DNA of 64,000 nucleotides. Origin: Brachyspira murdochii DSM 12563. Lineage in GTDB: Bacteria; Spirochaetota; Brachyspiria; Brachyspirales; Brachyspiraceae. The stretch spans positions 1,302,001 to 1,366,000 of the forward strand of contig NC_014150.1 in assembly GCF_000092845.1 (NCBI RefSeq), given 5' to 3'. The position numbers and the translations under genes are program-made. Each line of letters opens with the position of its first letter. Position 1 is the stretch's first letter. The notes beneath the pieces were generated by a model. It did no database searches and had not been told where the DNA came from. It was given only the letters and a program-made list of their open reading frames with translations. Positions 26,249 through 35,853 of the stretch are shown here, piece by piece.

Positions 26249-26848
26249 TTATTTATTATTTTCAAGCATACCCTTTGTAGAAAGAACTTCATTTTTATAT
26301 CTTTCATCTATTTCACAGGCTTGAGACAAAGCACGTGCTGCACCTTTAAAAATGGATTCTATTATATGATGAGTATTCTCCCCATAAAAGGTTTTTATAT
26401 GCAAAGTAATATTCATAGAGTTAATGAAAGCTGTAAAAAACTCTTTGACAAGCTCTGTATCAAAATCACCCACTTTTTCATGTTTTAAATCGCTATCAAA
26501 AACTAAATGGCTTCTTCCGCATATATCAACAGCAATTAGAGTTAAAGCCTCACACATTGGCATAGAGAAATTTCCATATCTTTTTATTCCCTTCATATCG
26601 CCTAATGCTTCAGAAAAACATTTACCCAAAACTATTCCAACATCTTCAACTGAATGATGGTAGTCTACATCCACATCACCATCGCATATCACTTCCAAAT
26701 CAAATCTGCCATGACGGGCAAATAAATCAAGCATATGATTAAAAAAACCTATTTTAGTATCATTTTTATATTTGCCTGTGCCATCAATATTAAGTTTTAT
26801 TTTTATTTTAGTTTCATTAGTATTTCTTTCTATTTCAGAAACTCTCAT
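26249..26848 (-). CDS. hisB: Imidazoleglycerol-phosphate dehydratase
   Basis: 199 aa, monofunctional HisB. Metal-binding His motifs are visible: FFNHMLDLFARHGRFD, DVDYHHSVEDVGI and later HHIIESIFKGAARAL. It catalyses the sixth step of histidine synthesis. It is the first gene of a hisB-hisH pair with GGAGAG before the ATG. The phosphatase domain found in some bifunctional enzymes is absent, as usual outside proteobacteria. Confidence 0.96.
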   Translation of the reverse strand: MRVSEIERNTNETKIKIKLNIDGTGKYKNDTKIGFFNHMLDLFARHGRFDLEVICDGDVDVDYHHSVEDVGIVLGKCFSEALGDMKGIKRYGNFSMPMCEALTLIAVDICGRSHLVFDSDLKHEKVGDFDTELVKEFFTAFINSMNITLHIKTFYGENTHHIIESIFKGAARALSQACEIDERYKNEVLSTKGMLENNK

Positions 26849-26953
26849 AATTAAATACTCTCCATTTTATAATTGAAAATAATTATTAATACTTGATATT
26901 TATATCATTTTTAATATATTATTGCAATAATATAATTTAGGGTACTAAAAATT

Positions 26954-27346
26954 ATGACTAAAGAAGAAGTTAGAGAAAAAATTTATAGAGATGACAATAT
27001 AGAAACAATAATAAAAGATAATACCGAAAGCTATTTAGATTTTGCCGTATTAAAAAAATGCTCTGAAAACGCAGTTTCTGAATATGAATATACAAATAAA
27101 TACTCGATTATAACAACAGAAATATTTGAAAACGGATATGTTATTTCGGATATTCATATAAATGTTAATATGAAAGTATATGATTATATCAGCACAGATA
27201 ATAATAAAAGAGAACGCTGCATTGCTTCAGATAAAAATTATTTTGTAGGATTAAAATTAAAGTTTGTATTAAAAAATATAGATGATGATATAGAAGATAT
27301 AGAAACAGGATATTTTAATGTATATGCTATTGAAGACAATTTATAA
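26954..27346 (+). CDS. Uncharacterised small protein
   Basis: 130 aa, acidic, no signal peptide or membrane segment. Predicted as helix at the start (MTKEEVREKIYRDDNIET) then beta strands. No motif I recognise. It diverges from hisB and is convergent with the glycerate kinase gene, with a shared hairpin terminator after it. Start taken at the ATG with a modest GGGTA site upstream. Confidence 0.68.
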   Translation: MTKEEVREKIYRDDNIETIIKDNTESYLDFAVLKKCSENAVSEYEYTNKYSIITTEIFENGYVISDIHINVNMKVYDYISTDNNKRERCIASDKNYFVGLKLKFVLKNIDDDIEDIETGYFNVYAIEDNL

Positions 27347-27397
27347 ATAGTTTTTTAACATAAATATCTTCTAAATAAATTTTTTTAAAATAAAAAA

Positions 27398-27430
27398 GAA
27401 CATAATAAAAAATATTATGCTCTCTTTTTT
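27398..27430. terminator. Bidirectional terminator
   Basis: CATAATA and TATTATG pair with flanking GA/TC around a five-A loop (27398-27422), bracketed by A- and T-runs. It lies between convergent genes ending at 27346 and 27444. Confidence 0.85.
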
Positions 27431-27443
27431 ATTTAATAATAAT

Positions 27444-28568
27444 TTATAAATTAATGCTCATAAATCGCAAGGCTCTTTCTGCTGCATCTTCGATTAACAT
27501 TTTTGAGTTTTTTATAGCTTCATCAAGAGGCATAGCCCTTTTTAAAGCAGGCATAATTGAAGTAATACCCAAATCATAAACAGTCTCAGCACCATCTCTT
27601 ATATCTCCTACTATAGCAATTACTGGTATATTATTAGCCCTTCTTGCTACACCAACAGGAACTTTTCCTTTCTTTGTCTGTCCGTCAATAGCTCCTTCCC
27701 CAGTTATAATAAGAGAAGCATCTTTTATATGATCCTCAAAATCTATAATATCAAGCACAGCATCTATTCCGCTTTTTAACTCAGCATTGCAGAAAGCTAA
27801 AAGTCCGCCTCCAAGTCCTCCTGCAGCACCAGCCCCTTCAATATAATCTATTTCTTTATTAAACTTTTCTTTTACAACGCTAGCTATATTTTTAAGCCCA
27901 TTATCTAGTATATCAAAACTCTCTTTTGTAACTCCTTTTTGCTTTCCATATACAGCAGTAGCTCCGTTCTCTCCGTAAAGGGGATTTTTTACATCGCATG
28001 CAGCACTTATTTTTATATCAAATATTCTTTTATCAACATTGCTGTCATCTATATATTTAACTTTTATCATATTCTCTGCATAAGCTTCAAGCTCATTATT
28101 ATTCTTATCCAAAAATCTATATCCCAAAGCATTAGCCATACCTATGCCGCAGTCATTGGTAGCACTTCCGCCTATTCCTATTAATATTTCTTTTATATTA
28201 TTATTTAAAGCATCTTTTATAAGCTCTCCGGTTCCGTAAGTAGAATATTTTAAAGGATTTCTATTTTTATCATCAACTAATGTAATACCCGATGCTTCAG
28301 CCATTTCTATAACTGCCTTATCTTTGTTAATAATACCGTATTTAGCTTCTATAATTTTTCCTTCAGGATTTCTTACTTTTATTTTTCTTATATTTCCTCC
28401 CGCCGCATAAAGTATAGAGTCTACAGTACCTTCTCCGCCGTCAGCGACTGGTATTTTTTTTATTTCGGCATTTTTAAATACTTTTAATATCCCCTTCTCT
28501 ATACAATTGCAAACCTCCATACTGCTTGCACTTCCCTTAAATGAATCTGGTATTATTACTATTTTCAT
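27444..28568 (-). CDS. Glycerate 2-kinase (GarK/GlxK family)
   Basis: 374 aa. MKIVIIPDSFKGSASSMEVC at the start, GGEGTVDSIL, GIGGSATNDCGIGMANALG and GAGAAGGLGGGL match the GarK family, which makes 2-phosphoglycerate from glycerate. It lies 45 bases after a CdaR-type regulator gene on the same strand, opposite a GntP-type permease, the usual set for glycerate/aldarate use. Confidence 0.95.
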   Translation of the reverse strand: MKIVIIPDSFKGSASSMEVCNCIEKGILKVFKNAEIKKIPVADGGEGTVDSILYAAGGNIRKIKVRNPEGKIIEAKYGIINKDKAVIEMAEASGITLVDDKNRNPLKYSTYGTGELIKDALNNNIKEILIGIGGSATNDCGIGMANALGYRFLDKNNNELEAYAENMIKVKYIDDSNVDKRIFDIKISAACDVKNPLYGENGATAVYGKQKGVTKESFDILDNGLKNIASVVKEKFNKEIDYIEGAGAAGGLGGGLLAFCNAELKSGIDAVLDIIDFEDHIKDASLIITGEGAIDGQTKKGKVPVGVARRANNIPVIAIVGDIRDGAETVYDLGITSIMPALKRAMPLDEAIKNSKMLIEDAAERALRFMSINL

Positions 28569-28613
28569 AACAATTTCCTTAAAATATTATTTTTATACAT
28601 TGCTTATTTTTTA

Positions 28614-29777
28614 TTATGTTTTTTTATTATTATTAATTAATAATATTGATATTATATGAAATTTAATTCTATCTATATTATTATTAATAGGATCTAAATT
28701 TAGTATATCCTTTATCTTTTTCATTCTATATACTATGGTATTTCTATGCACTGATAATTTACTGCTTGTTTTTGCTATACTCATATTGTATTTGCTCATA
28801 GTAATAATTGTTTCTTTAAAATTGGAATTGTTTTTAATTATTTTTAATACATTTCTTAATATCATCTTTAATGAAGACTGATCATTAACAGATATATAAA
28901 ACTCTAATATATAATCTTCTATAAAAAATACTTCTCTGCTATTTGAATATTGATTCCAATTAAGTACAAATTTAGCCTGTTCATAACTGCTTGAAATTTC
29001 ATTTATATTTTTTGATACAGCTCCGCATGAAGCCTTAAAATTTAATCCCAATTTATTATCAAAAGAGTTTTTTAAATTAAGAAAAAATTTATTTAAAATA
29101 CTTCTCTCTGAACCGTACTGCTTCTTATCAAAACTCTTTATCAGTATAAATTCATTATCACCAAAATATGATATTATATCCTGAGAATTAAAATCGGCAG
29201 GATATTTTATTTTGGAGATAATATAATCATTAAGTCTGTTTTTATCCAAATAATCATTATTATCAAACTTTATAAGACATACTATCCTACTGATATTTTC
29301 AATCTGATAATTATTTTTTTCAAGCCATATAAGTATTGATGGAATATAATGCTCATTGTTTTTAGATATCATCATATTAATATAATTATTAATAGAAGTC
29401 TGCTTTAATATTTTTTTATCAGTATCCAATTCTTTTTCTATGAGTATTTCAGCAGTGAGTTTAACAATAGCAGCAATTTTACCTACTTCTTTGGGATTGC
29501 CAGTAACACCCAATACTCCTATTATTTCATTATTGATAAATAATGGTATGTTTACGCCGGGCTTTGCACTCTCTATATTATTGTCAATAAAATCAAAATA
29601 CTCCATATCTTTGCCTTCTTTCAATACCTCCAAAGCACCAGAATGTATTTTCCCTATTCTTGATTCATCACCGCTTGCTATAATCTCCCCGTATTCATTC
29701 ATAATATTGATATTATAACCCAATTTATCCATTATCTTTTTTAATAATTTTTGTGCTGTTATAGTATTTAAAGGCAT
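28614..29777 (-). CDS. CdaR family transcriptional regulator
   Basis: 387 aa. The N-terminal sugar-diacid recognition domain spans about 1-135 (TAQKLLKKIMDKLGYNINIM, then GVLGVTGNPKEVGKI). A middle GGDEF-like region follows and then a C-terminal PucR-type HTH (about 325-380: NMSIAKTSSKLSVHRNTIVY). In enterobacteria CdaR activates glucarate, galactarate and glycerate genes. Here it sits between the kinase gene and a divergent GntP permease, so it probably controls both through the 272-base intergenic region. Confidence 0.92.
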   Translation of the reverse strand: MPLNTITAQKLLKKIMDKLGYNINIMNEYGEIIASGDESRIGKIHSGALEVLKEGKDMEYFDFIDNNIESAKPGVNIPLFINNEIIGVLGVTGNPKEVGKIAAIVKLTAEILIEKELDTDKKILKQTSINNYINMMISKNNEHYIPSILIWLEKNNYQIENISRIVCLIKFDNNDYLDKNRLNDYIISKIKYPADFNSQDIISYFGDNEFILIKSFDKKQYGSERSILNKFFLNLKNSFDNKLGLNFKASCGAVSKNINEISSSYEQAKFVLNWNQYSNSREVFFIEDYILEFYISVNDQSSLKMILRNVLKIIKNNSNFKETIITMSKYNMSIAKTSSKLSVHRNTIVYRMKKIKDILNLDPINNNIDRIKFHIISILLINNNKKT

Positions 29778-30049
29778 ATCTATTTCCCAATATTTTTATA
29801 ATAATAATTAGAATAATATATATAATAAATATGTCAAACCTATATATAATATATAAAAATGAATCTCTCTTTTCATTATATGCAGCATATAAATATATAG
29901 ATAATAATTGTGCTTGATACATAAATAAATATGATAATAGCTTTTATTGTGTCATATATACAAAATACATATAAGATATTGTTGAACATAAATAAAGACA
30001 ATCATAATTATTTAAATACACTTTAAAATAAAAAGTAAGGAGTATAACA

Positions 30050-31390
30050 ATGAACGGCATTTACATATTTGGATTAATAATCGTTTCTGTTATAGTAATG
30101 ATTATTGCTATAAGTAAATTTAAACAGCACCCTTTTGTGGTATTAATAACAATTTCTATATTAGTTGGTGTTTTATCTGGTATGAAAGTTGGAGATGTTG
30201 TAACAAAAGTACAAACAGGTTTTGGAAGTATATTAAGCAGTATAGGAATAGTTATTATATCTGGAACCATTATAGGTACAATATTAGAAAAAACAGGTGC
30301 TGCTTTAACTATGGCAAACACTATATTAAAGATAGTAGGAAAAGACAGATCTGTATTAACTATGGGTATTACTGGATATATAACAGGCATACCAGTATTC
30401 TGTGATTCTGGTTTTGTAATTTTATCACCTATATCAAAAGCACTAGCAGCAAGATCCAAAATATCATTATCAGTTATGGGTACTGCTTTAAGCGGCGGAC
30501 TATATGCCACACACTGTTTAGTACCTCCAACTCCCGGACCTATAGCTATGGCTGGAACTTTGGGAGCTAATTTGGGTTTAGTAATTTTAGTAGGGCTTCT
30601 TATATCAATTCCTTCTGTAGCAGCTTCTATTATATATGCTAAAAAAGCGGCTAGCAAAATATATATAGAATCTAATTCTGAAGATAATGTTGATGATTTA
30701 ATGAATAAATACGGAAAACTCCCGGGAGCTTTGCATTCATTTTCTCCTATACTTCTTCCTATAGTATTAATAGCATTAAAATCAATAGCCGACTTTCCTT
30801 CCGCACCTTTAGGAGACGGAGCTTTAAAAACATTCTTCTCATTTATAGGAACACCAGTTATTGCACTCTTGCTTGGAATATTTTTATCTATGACGCTTCT
30901 AACTAAAGTAAGTAAAGATGACAGATTATCTATCATGTCTGAAGGTATACTAAACTCTGCATCTATATTGGCAATTACAGGAGCAGGCGGTTCTTTTGGG
31001 GAAATATTAAAATCACTGCCTATAGCTGAAATATTAAGCAGTTCTTTACTTCAATTTAATATAGGAGTATTTCTTCCTTTTATAATCGCTATGCTTCTAA
31101 AAACTGCTATGGGAGCTTCTACTGTATCTATGATAGTAACTTCTTCTATGATGCTTCCTTTAATGGCTACTTTGGGCTTTACTTCAGAAATACAAAAAGT
31201 ACTAGTAATAATGGCTATAGGAGCTGGTGCTATGACAGTGTCTCATGCTAATGACTCATATTTCTGGGTAGTTTCTCAGTTTTCAAATATGACTCCTCAG
31301 CAGGCATACAAATGTCAGACTGGCGTAACATTAGTTCAGGGTTTGACAACTATAATAATAGTGTTTATACTCTCTTTAATATTTAAATAA
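30050..31390 (+). CDS. GntP family gluconate/glycerate-type permease
   Basis: 446 aa with about 12-14 membrane segments. The family markers GIPVFCDSGFVILSPISKAL and LVPPTPGPIAMAG are present. GntP proteins are proton symporters for gluconate and similar sugar acids. The AAGGAG site is ideal. Given the neighbouring glycerate kinase and CdaR, glycerate or a hexarate product is a likely substrate (inference). Confidence 0.94.
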   Translation: MNGIYIFGLIIVSVIVMIIAISKFKQHPFVVLITISILVGVLSGMKVGDVVTKVQTGFGSILSSIGIVIISGTIIGTILEKTGAALTMANTILKIVGKDRSVLTMGITGYITGIPVFCDSGFVILSPISKALAARSKISLSVMGTALSGGLYATHCLVPPTPGPIAMAGTLGANLGLVILVGLLISIPSVAASIIYAKKAASKIYIESNSEDNVDDLMNKYGKLPGALHSFSPILLPIVLIALKSIADFPSAPLGDGALKTFFSFIGTPVIALLLGIFLSMTLLTKVSKDDRLSIMSEGILNSASILAITGAGGSFGEILKSLPIAEILSSSLLQFNIGVFLPFIIAMLLKTAMGASTVSMIVTSSMMLPLMATLGFTSEIQKVLVIMAIGAGAMTVSHANDSYFWVVSQFSNMTPQQAYKCQTGVTLVQGLTTIIIVFILSLIFK

Positions 31391-31405
31391 TTTTAGGAGT
31401 TTAAT

Positions 31406-32236
31406 ATGGTATCTGTAACAGTATTAATGGAAAATAATCCAGCTGTAAATAAATCGCTTAAATATGAACATGGACTCTCGCTATTCATAAAAACACCTCA
31501 AAGTAAAATATTATTTGACTTTGGAGCAAGCTCTGCATTTATTTATAATGCTCAAAGAATGGATATAGATTTAAGTAAAATAGATACTGTTGTATGCAGT
31601 CATGGGCATTATGATCATAGCGGAGGATTTGCTGATTTTGTACAGAAATATAAAATAAAAAAACTTATCACAGGAGAAGGTTTTTTTGAATCAAAATATA
31701 GAGCTGATGATTTTAAATATGCTTATATAGGAAATCCTTTCGATGAAAAACTTATATCAGAAAACAATATAGAACATATAGTATGCAAAGACATATACAA
31801 AATAGATGATTATTGCTATGTATTCAGCGGTTTTGTAAGAGACACCAGCTATGAACAACCTTCAAATCATTTTATATATGGGGACTTAAATAACGATATA
31901 AAAACTGATAATTTCAATGATGAAATTTGCTTGGTTATAAAAACTGATAATGAAATTACACTATTAACAGCATGCTCTCACCCCGGAATTGTTAATATGA
32001 TAAAATCCGTAGGAGAGTATTTTCATTCTAATGTAGCAAGCATATACGGCGGTATACATTTAGCAGAGGCTGATGATGATAGAATAAATAATACAATTTC
32101 TGACTTAAAAAAATTAGGCTTAAAAAAAGCAGGTTTTTGTCATTGCTCCGGAAGCAGAGTAAAAGAGGCTGTAAAAAATGATGCCTCTATAAAATCATGC
32201 GATTTCGCTACTGGAGATTCTATTATAATAAAATAA
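31406..32236 (+). CDS. MBL-fold metallohydrolase
   Basis: 276 aa. The zinc-binding motif is VCSHGHYDHSGGF (about 68-80), with a second His in TACSHPGIVN and a third in YGGIHLAEADDD. This is the class often annotated as 7,8-dihydropterin-6-methyl-ribofuranosylaminobenzene-phosphate synthase-like, which covers many unknown hydrolases. It starts 15 bases after the permease gene with TTAGGAG before the ATG, so it is in the same operon; its role there is not known. Confidence 0.88.
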   Translation: MVSVTVLMENNPAVNKSLKYEHGLSLFIKTPQSKILFDFGASSAFIYNAQRMDIDLSKIDTVVCSHGHYDHSGGFADFVQKYKIKKLITGEGFFESKYRADDFKYAYIGNPFDEKLISENNIEHIVCKDIYKIDDYCYVFSGFVRDTSYEQPSNHFIYGDLNNDIKTDNFNDEICLVIKTDNEITLLTACSHPGIVNMIKSVGEYFHSNVASIYGGIHLAEADDDRINNTISDLKKLGLKKAGFCHCSGSRVKEAVKNDASIKSCDFATGDSIIIK

Positions 32237-32270
32237 TACTCAAACATTAAATACTCATAAATATTTTTTA

Positions 32271-32300
32271 AAGGGCTGCTTATATAGGCGGCTCTTTTTA
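32271..32300 (+). terminator. Rho-independent terminator of the permease operon
   Basis: A GGGCTGCT / GGCGGCTC hairpin with two G-U pairs and a short AT loop is followed by TTTTTA, 35 bases after the hydrolase stop. Confidence 0.8.
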
Positions 32301-32394
32301 TAATTATAAAACATCAGTTATTGAAAAACTTTATTGTTTATTTACCGCAATTATATATAATATTTTATACCAAAAATTTACAAGGATATAATAA

Positions 32395-33552
32395 ATGGAT
32401 ACTAATAAATTAAATGAATATATAATAAAAATACGCAGAGATTTGCATAAAATACCTGAAGTAGGAACATATCTTCCTCAAACAAAAAGTTATGTTTTAA
32501 GCAGATTAAAAGAACTAGGAATTTCTCCTATTGAGGCATCAAAAGATTCGGCAATAATATGCGATATAGAAGGCACAACAAAATCATCAAATATTGCTGC
32601 TATAAGGGCAGATATGGACGCTCTTCCTATAAAAGAAGAAACTGGATTTGATTATGCTTCAACAAACGGTAACATGCATGCCTGCGGACATGATGCACAT
32701 ACCGCTTGTTTAATTGGGGCAGCATCATATTTACTTGAAAATAAAAATAGAGTTAAAGGAAAAGTAAGACTGTTATTTCAAACAGGAGAAGAAACAGCAA
32801 AAGGAGCTAAAAATCTTATAGAAGAAGGATTTTTAAATGGGGTTAATGCTATAGTAGGTACGCATTTAGGTATTATAGCACAAGGAGTACCTAACGGAGA
32901 GTTTGTTATACAAGAGGGGGCATTAATGTCTTCGTATGATAAGTTTATTATTAATGTTAAAGGCAAAGGTACACATGGTGCTAATCCTCAAAATGGTATA
33001 GACTGCGTACTTACAGCTAGTCAGATAGCTCAGGCACTATACAATATAAAAAGCAGAGAAATTACAGCAACAGATCCTACTGTTATTTCAGTTTGTGTAA
33101 TCAAAGGAGGAACATTATACAATATACTTCCCGATGAGGCAGTTATAGAAGGAACTTTCAGAGCTTTCAGCGAAGAAAACAGACAGTTCATAGCCAAAAG
33201 AATAAAAGAAATATCACAATATACAGCTTTGGCAAACAGAGCAAATGCTGAAGTTAATATTGAATGGGGCTCTTCTGCTGTAGTTAATGATAAACAAATA
33301 GCATTGCAGTTATCCGAAGCATGTTCTGCTTTGGGATATAAAAAAGCTGATAAATTCACCCCTACAATGATAGGAGAAGATTTTTCCGAATATCTTCAAA
33401 AAGTTAAAGGAGCTTACATATTATATGCAACAGGTACAGAAAAAAATATACCGCATCATAATAGTAAATTTGAAATAGATGAATCAAAACTATATAAATC
33501 TTCTATATTAATGAGCGAATGGGCAATTAAATTTTTAGAAGATAATAAATAA
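32395..33552 (+). CDS. M20 family amidohydrolase/peptidase
   Basis: 385 aa, M20D subfamily. Metal ligands lie in MHACGHDAHTACLIG, QTGEETAKGAKNLIEEG and near GTHLGIIAQGVP; the dimerisation domain has KGKGTHGANPQNGIDCV. Such enzymes remove acyl groups from amino acids (hippurate, N-acetyl-diaminopimelate or auxin-conjugate hydrolases). It has its own short upstream region with AAGGATA, after the terminator of the permease operon. Substrate not deducible. Confidence 0.93.
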   Translation: MDTNKLNEYIIKIRRDLHKIPEVGTYLPQTKSYVLSRLKELGISPIEASKDSAIICDIEGTTKSSNIAAIRADMDALPIKEETGFDYASTNGNMHACGHDAHTACLIGAASYLLENKNRVKGKVRLLFQTGEETAKGAKNLIEEGFLNGVNAIVGTHLGIIAQGVPNGEFVIQEGALMSSYDKFIINVKGKGTHGANPQNGIDCVLTASQIAQALYNIKSREITATDPTVISVCVIKGGTLYNILPDEAVIEGTFRAFSEENRQFIAKRIKEISQYTALANRANAEVNIEWGSSAVVNDKQIALQLSEACSALGYKKADKFTPTMIGEDFSEYLQKVKGAYILYATGTEKNIPHHNSKFEIDESKLYKSSILMSEWAIKFLEDNK

Positions 33553-33578
33553 ATATTTTGGATAAAAATACTTTATAC

Positions 33579-35396
33579 TTATAAATATTTTAATATTAAA
33601 TTCATAAGTATAAAGTAAAGTTCTATATCATATCTTTGATAATAATATTCCATAAACTGAAGTACAGAGAGAGAAGTATAATTAAATAGGCTCTCTATAT
33701 TATCTATAGCCATAATAATAGTATCATAATTATCAATTATCTTTAAATACTGTACTACTTCTTTATCTTTATTAAAATCAAGCCTAACAGCCTTTCCTAC
33801 TATGTCTTTATAGTATAGAAAATTATCTATATTAAAATTATCAAAATCTATATAATGTTTTTTTTCTATACTTGAGGAGTATAAATGATACAGATCCGAT
33901 TTCTCTATATCTTCAAATAAATATTTGAGAAAATTATTAATATCTGTTTTCACTGTATGATAGTAATTATCATAAAATGTAATATCCTCATCATTCTGAA
34001 TTAATTTCATTTCAGCAGTTCTATTAAATATTTTTTGTTTTAATACCAAGTCATTAGTACGGCTCTCTGATGAATAATAAAAAGATTTAAAATGATTATT
34101 ATAATCTTCCTGCATCTTTTTTAGCTGATTATCTGAATTATTTTTTCTATTATTATGATGTTTATCTTTTCTTGATAGTATTTTATACTGGGTAATATAT
34201 TCATTATATTTATCCTTATCTCCAAGCTCAAGATATGTTTTTGCTATTAATTTATATGTTTCTATTTCATCTTCTTTGAGATCTAAAGATTTTTGTAAAT
34301 TAAATAATGCTTTTTTATAATTACTAAGCCTAAAATAAGAATCCCCAAGCCAAAATAATATCAAATAATTCTCTTCATCATCATTAAGTTTAATAGATCT
34401 CTCTAAATATTTTACAGCCTCTTCATATTCGCTGTCTATATAATTAATATATCCTATCCAATAATAAGCTAGATAATTATTTTCGCTGCAATACTTTTCA
34501 TTTATTTCTATGGATTGAAGCAAATATTGAAGAGCATTTTTATAGCTTTCTAACTTTGCATAACAAATACCAAGATAAAGATAGTTTAAATATTCATTTT
34601 CCTCAGCCTCAGTAAGTTTAATAAAACACTCAAGCTGATAATCTATATTATCACTATAATTCAAAGCTATATTCCTAGCCTTCTCCAAACATTCCTCCGA
34701 TAAAGCCTCTTCATCTATTATCCTATAAAGAATGCCTATAGAAAGCCAGCTGTTAAACTCATCATCTTTTAATTTTAAAGATTCGCTCAAATTCTCAAGT
34801 GCCTTATCATATATCTGAACAGAAAAATAACTGTAGCCTAAATAATATCTGCTAAGATAATCATCATCTTTCAAAAGTATAGACTTCTCTAAAAACTCTA
34901 TAGCCTTATCATAACTTTTCAGCTGCATATGACAATATCCGGCATACCTGTATAATAAACTATCCTCTATGCCAAAAGCCTTATACAGATAAAGCAAAGA
35001 CAAATTATAATTGTAATCATTAGCCCCTATCTTAGCATAGGTGATGCCAAGCCATAAAGCATAGTAATGATTTGATTTATCTAATTTATAGGCACCCTTA
35101 AAACATTCTAAAGAATCTTCTAATGAATTAAATATATCATAGCATCTTCCCATATAATACTTATACATAGCTTTATTAATATTTGACTTGTCTAATGATA
35201 ACGCCTTTAAAAAATTAATCATCGCTATATCATATCTTTCTAATTTATAAGCACAGTATCCTGCTTTAAATATAGCTTCTGTATTATTAATATCAATATT
35301 ATCTAAAATATTATTGCATAGCGAAAATGCATCCTCATAATTACTGCTTTGTATATAATTGTCTATATCTTGGAAGTATTTATCTATATTTTTCAT
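33579..35396 (-). CDS. Tetratricopeptide repeat protein
   Basis: 605 aa, no signal peptide. From the start to about residue 400 there are about ten TPR units with recurrent YDKAIEFLEKSI-like and YYLGYSYF phrases, then a charged linker and a C-terminal helical domain of about 170 residues without repeats (from NDLVLKQKIFNRTAEM onward), which I do not recognise. It is likely a protein-binding scaffold in the cytoplasm. It stands alone, convergent with the amidohydrolase gene 27 bases away. Confidence 0.85.
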   Translation of the reverse strand: MKNIDKYFQDIDNYIQSSNYEDAFSLCNNILDNIDINNTEAIFKAGYCAYKLERYDIAMINFLKALSLDKSNINKAMYKYYMGRCYDIFNSLEDSLECFKGAYKLDKSNHYYALWLGITYAKIGANDYNYNLSLLYLYKAFGIEDSLLYRYAGYCHMQLKSYDKAIEFLEKSILLKDDDYLSRYYLGYSYFSVQIYDKALENLSESLKLKDDEFNSWLSIGILYRIIDEEALSEECLEKARNIALNYSDNIDYQLECFIKLTEAEENEYLNYLYLGICYAKLESYKNALQYLLQSIEINEKYCSENNYLAYYWIGYINYIDSEYEEAVKYLERSIKLNDDEENYLILFWLGDSYFRLSNYKKALFNLQKSLDLKEDEIETYKLIAKTYLELGDKDKYNEYITQYKILSRKDKHHNNRKNNSDNQLKKMQEDYNNHFKSFYYSSESRTNDLVLKQKIFNRTAEMKLIQNDEDITFYDNYYHTVKTDINNFLKYLFEDIEKSDLYHLYSSSIEKKHYIDFDNFNIDNFLYYKDIVGKAVRLDFNKDKEVVQYLKIIDNYDTIIMAIDNIESLFNYTSLSVLQFMEYYYQRYDIELYFILMNLILKYL

Positions 35397-35853
35397 AATC
35401 TCACTTTTTATGATATTAATGTTATATTATAAATGATTATTAAGAAATTTAAACCTATTAACTTTTGCAATTCATAAAAAATAACATGTATAATCATACA
35501 GCATATTTCAATATAACTTGTTTCAAAATATCATAAAGGTATAAATATTAACTTTTTGTATACATAATATTTTTATTTTCTATAAGTATATTTATATATA
35601 AAAGCAGCTTTGAAAAAGCGGAGGAAAAAGAATTGATAATTCTATATAAAGTACATCAGATGACAAAATAAAATAGTTCCAGTATATCATAGCAAAGAAA
35701 TCAATTTTTAATTATTATAAAATATTATTAAACATGCATTTTTTTACACAAAACTAATACTGCTAAACTATTTTTTAATTTTTGCTGTACTTGAAAAAAA
35801 ATACAAATTCATATAAAATAAACATAATATTTTTATAATTAGGATTAATTAAT
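35397..35853. other. Intergenic region without a supported gene
   Basis: A 457-base AT-rich gap between divergent genes. A short open stretch with gcggagga near 35619 ends at a TAA near 35672, but no credible start or homology supports it. The rest should contain promoters for the TPR gene and gatB; I see no clear consensus, hairpin or RNA motif. Confidence 0.6.

Noticed and set aside
30061-30936. Long minus-strand frame of 291 codons inside the permease gene
   Set aside because: Antisense shadow of the GntP-family gene, which has clear family motifs and a strong ribosome site; the antisense product has no recognisable features.
35560-35675. Possible short gene with a GGAGG-like site before gatB
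   Set aside because: No proper start at the right spacing and no recognisable product; too short to support.
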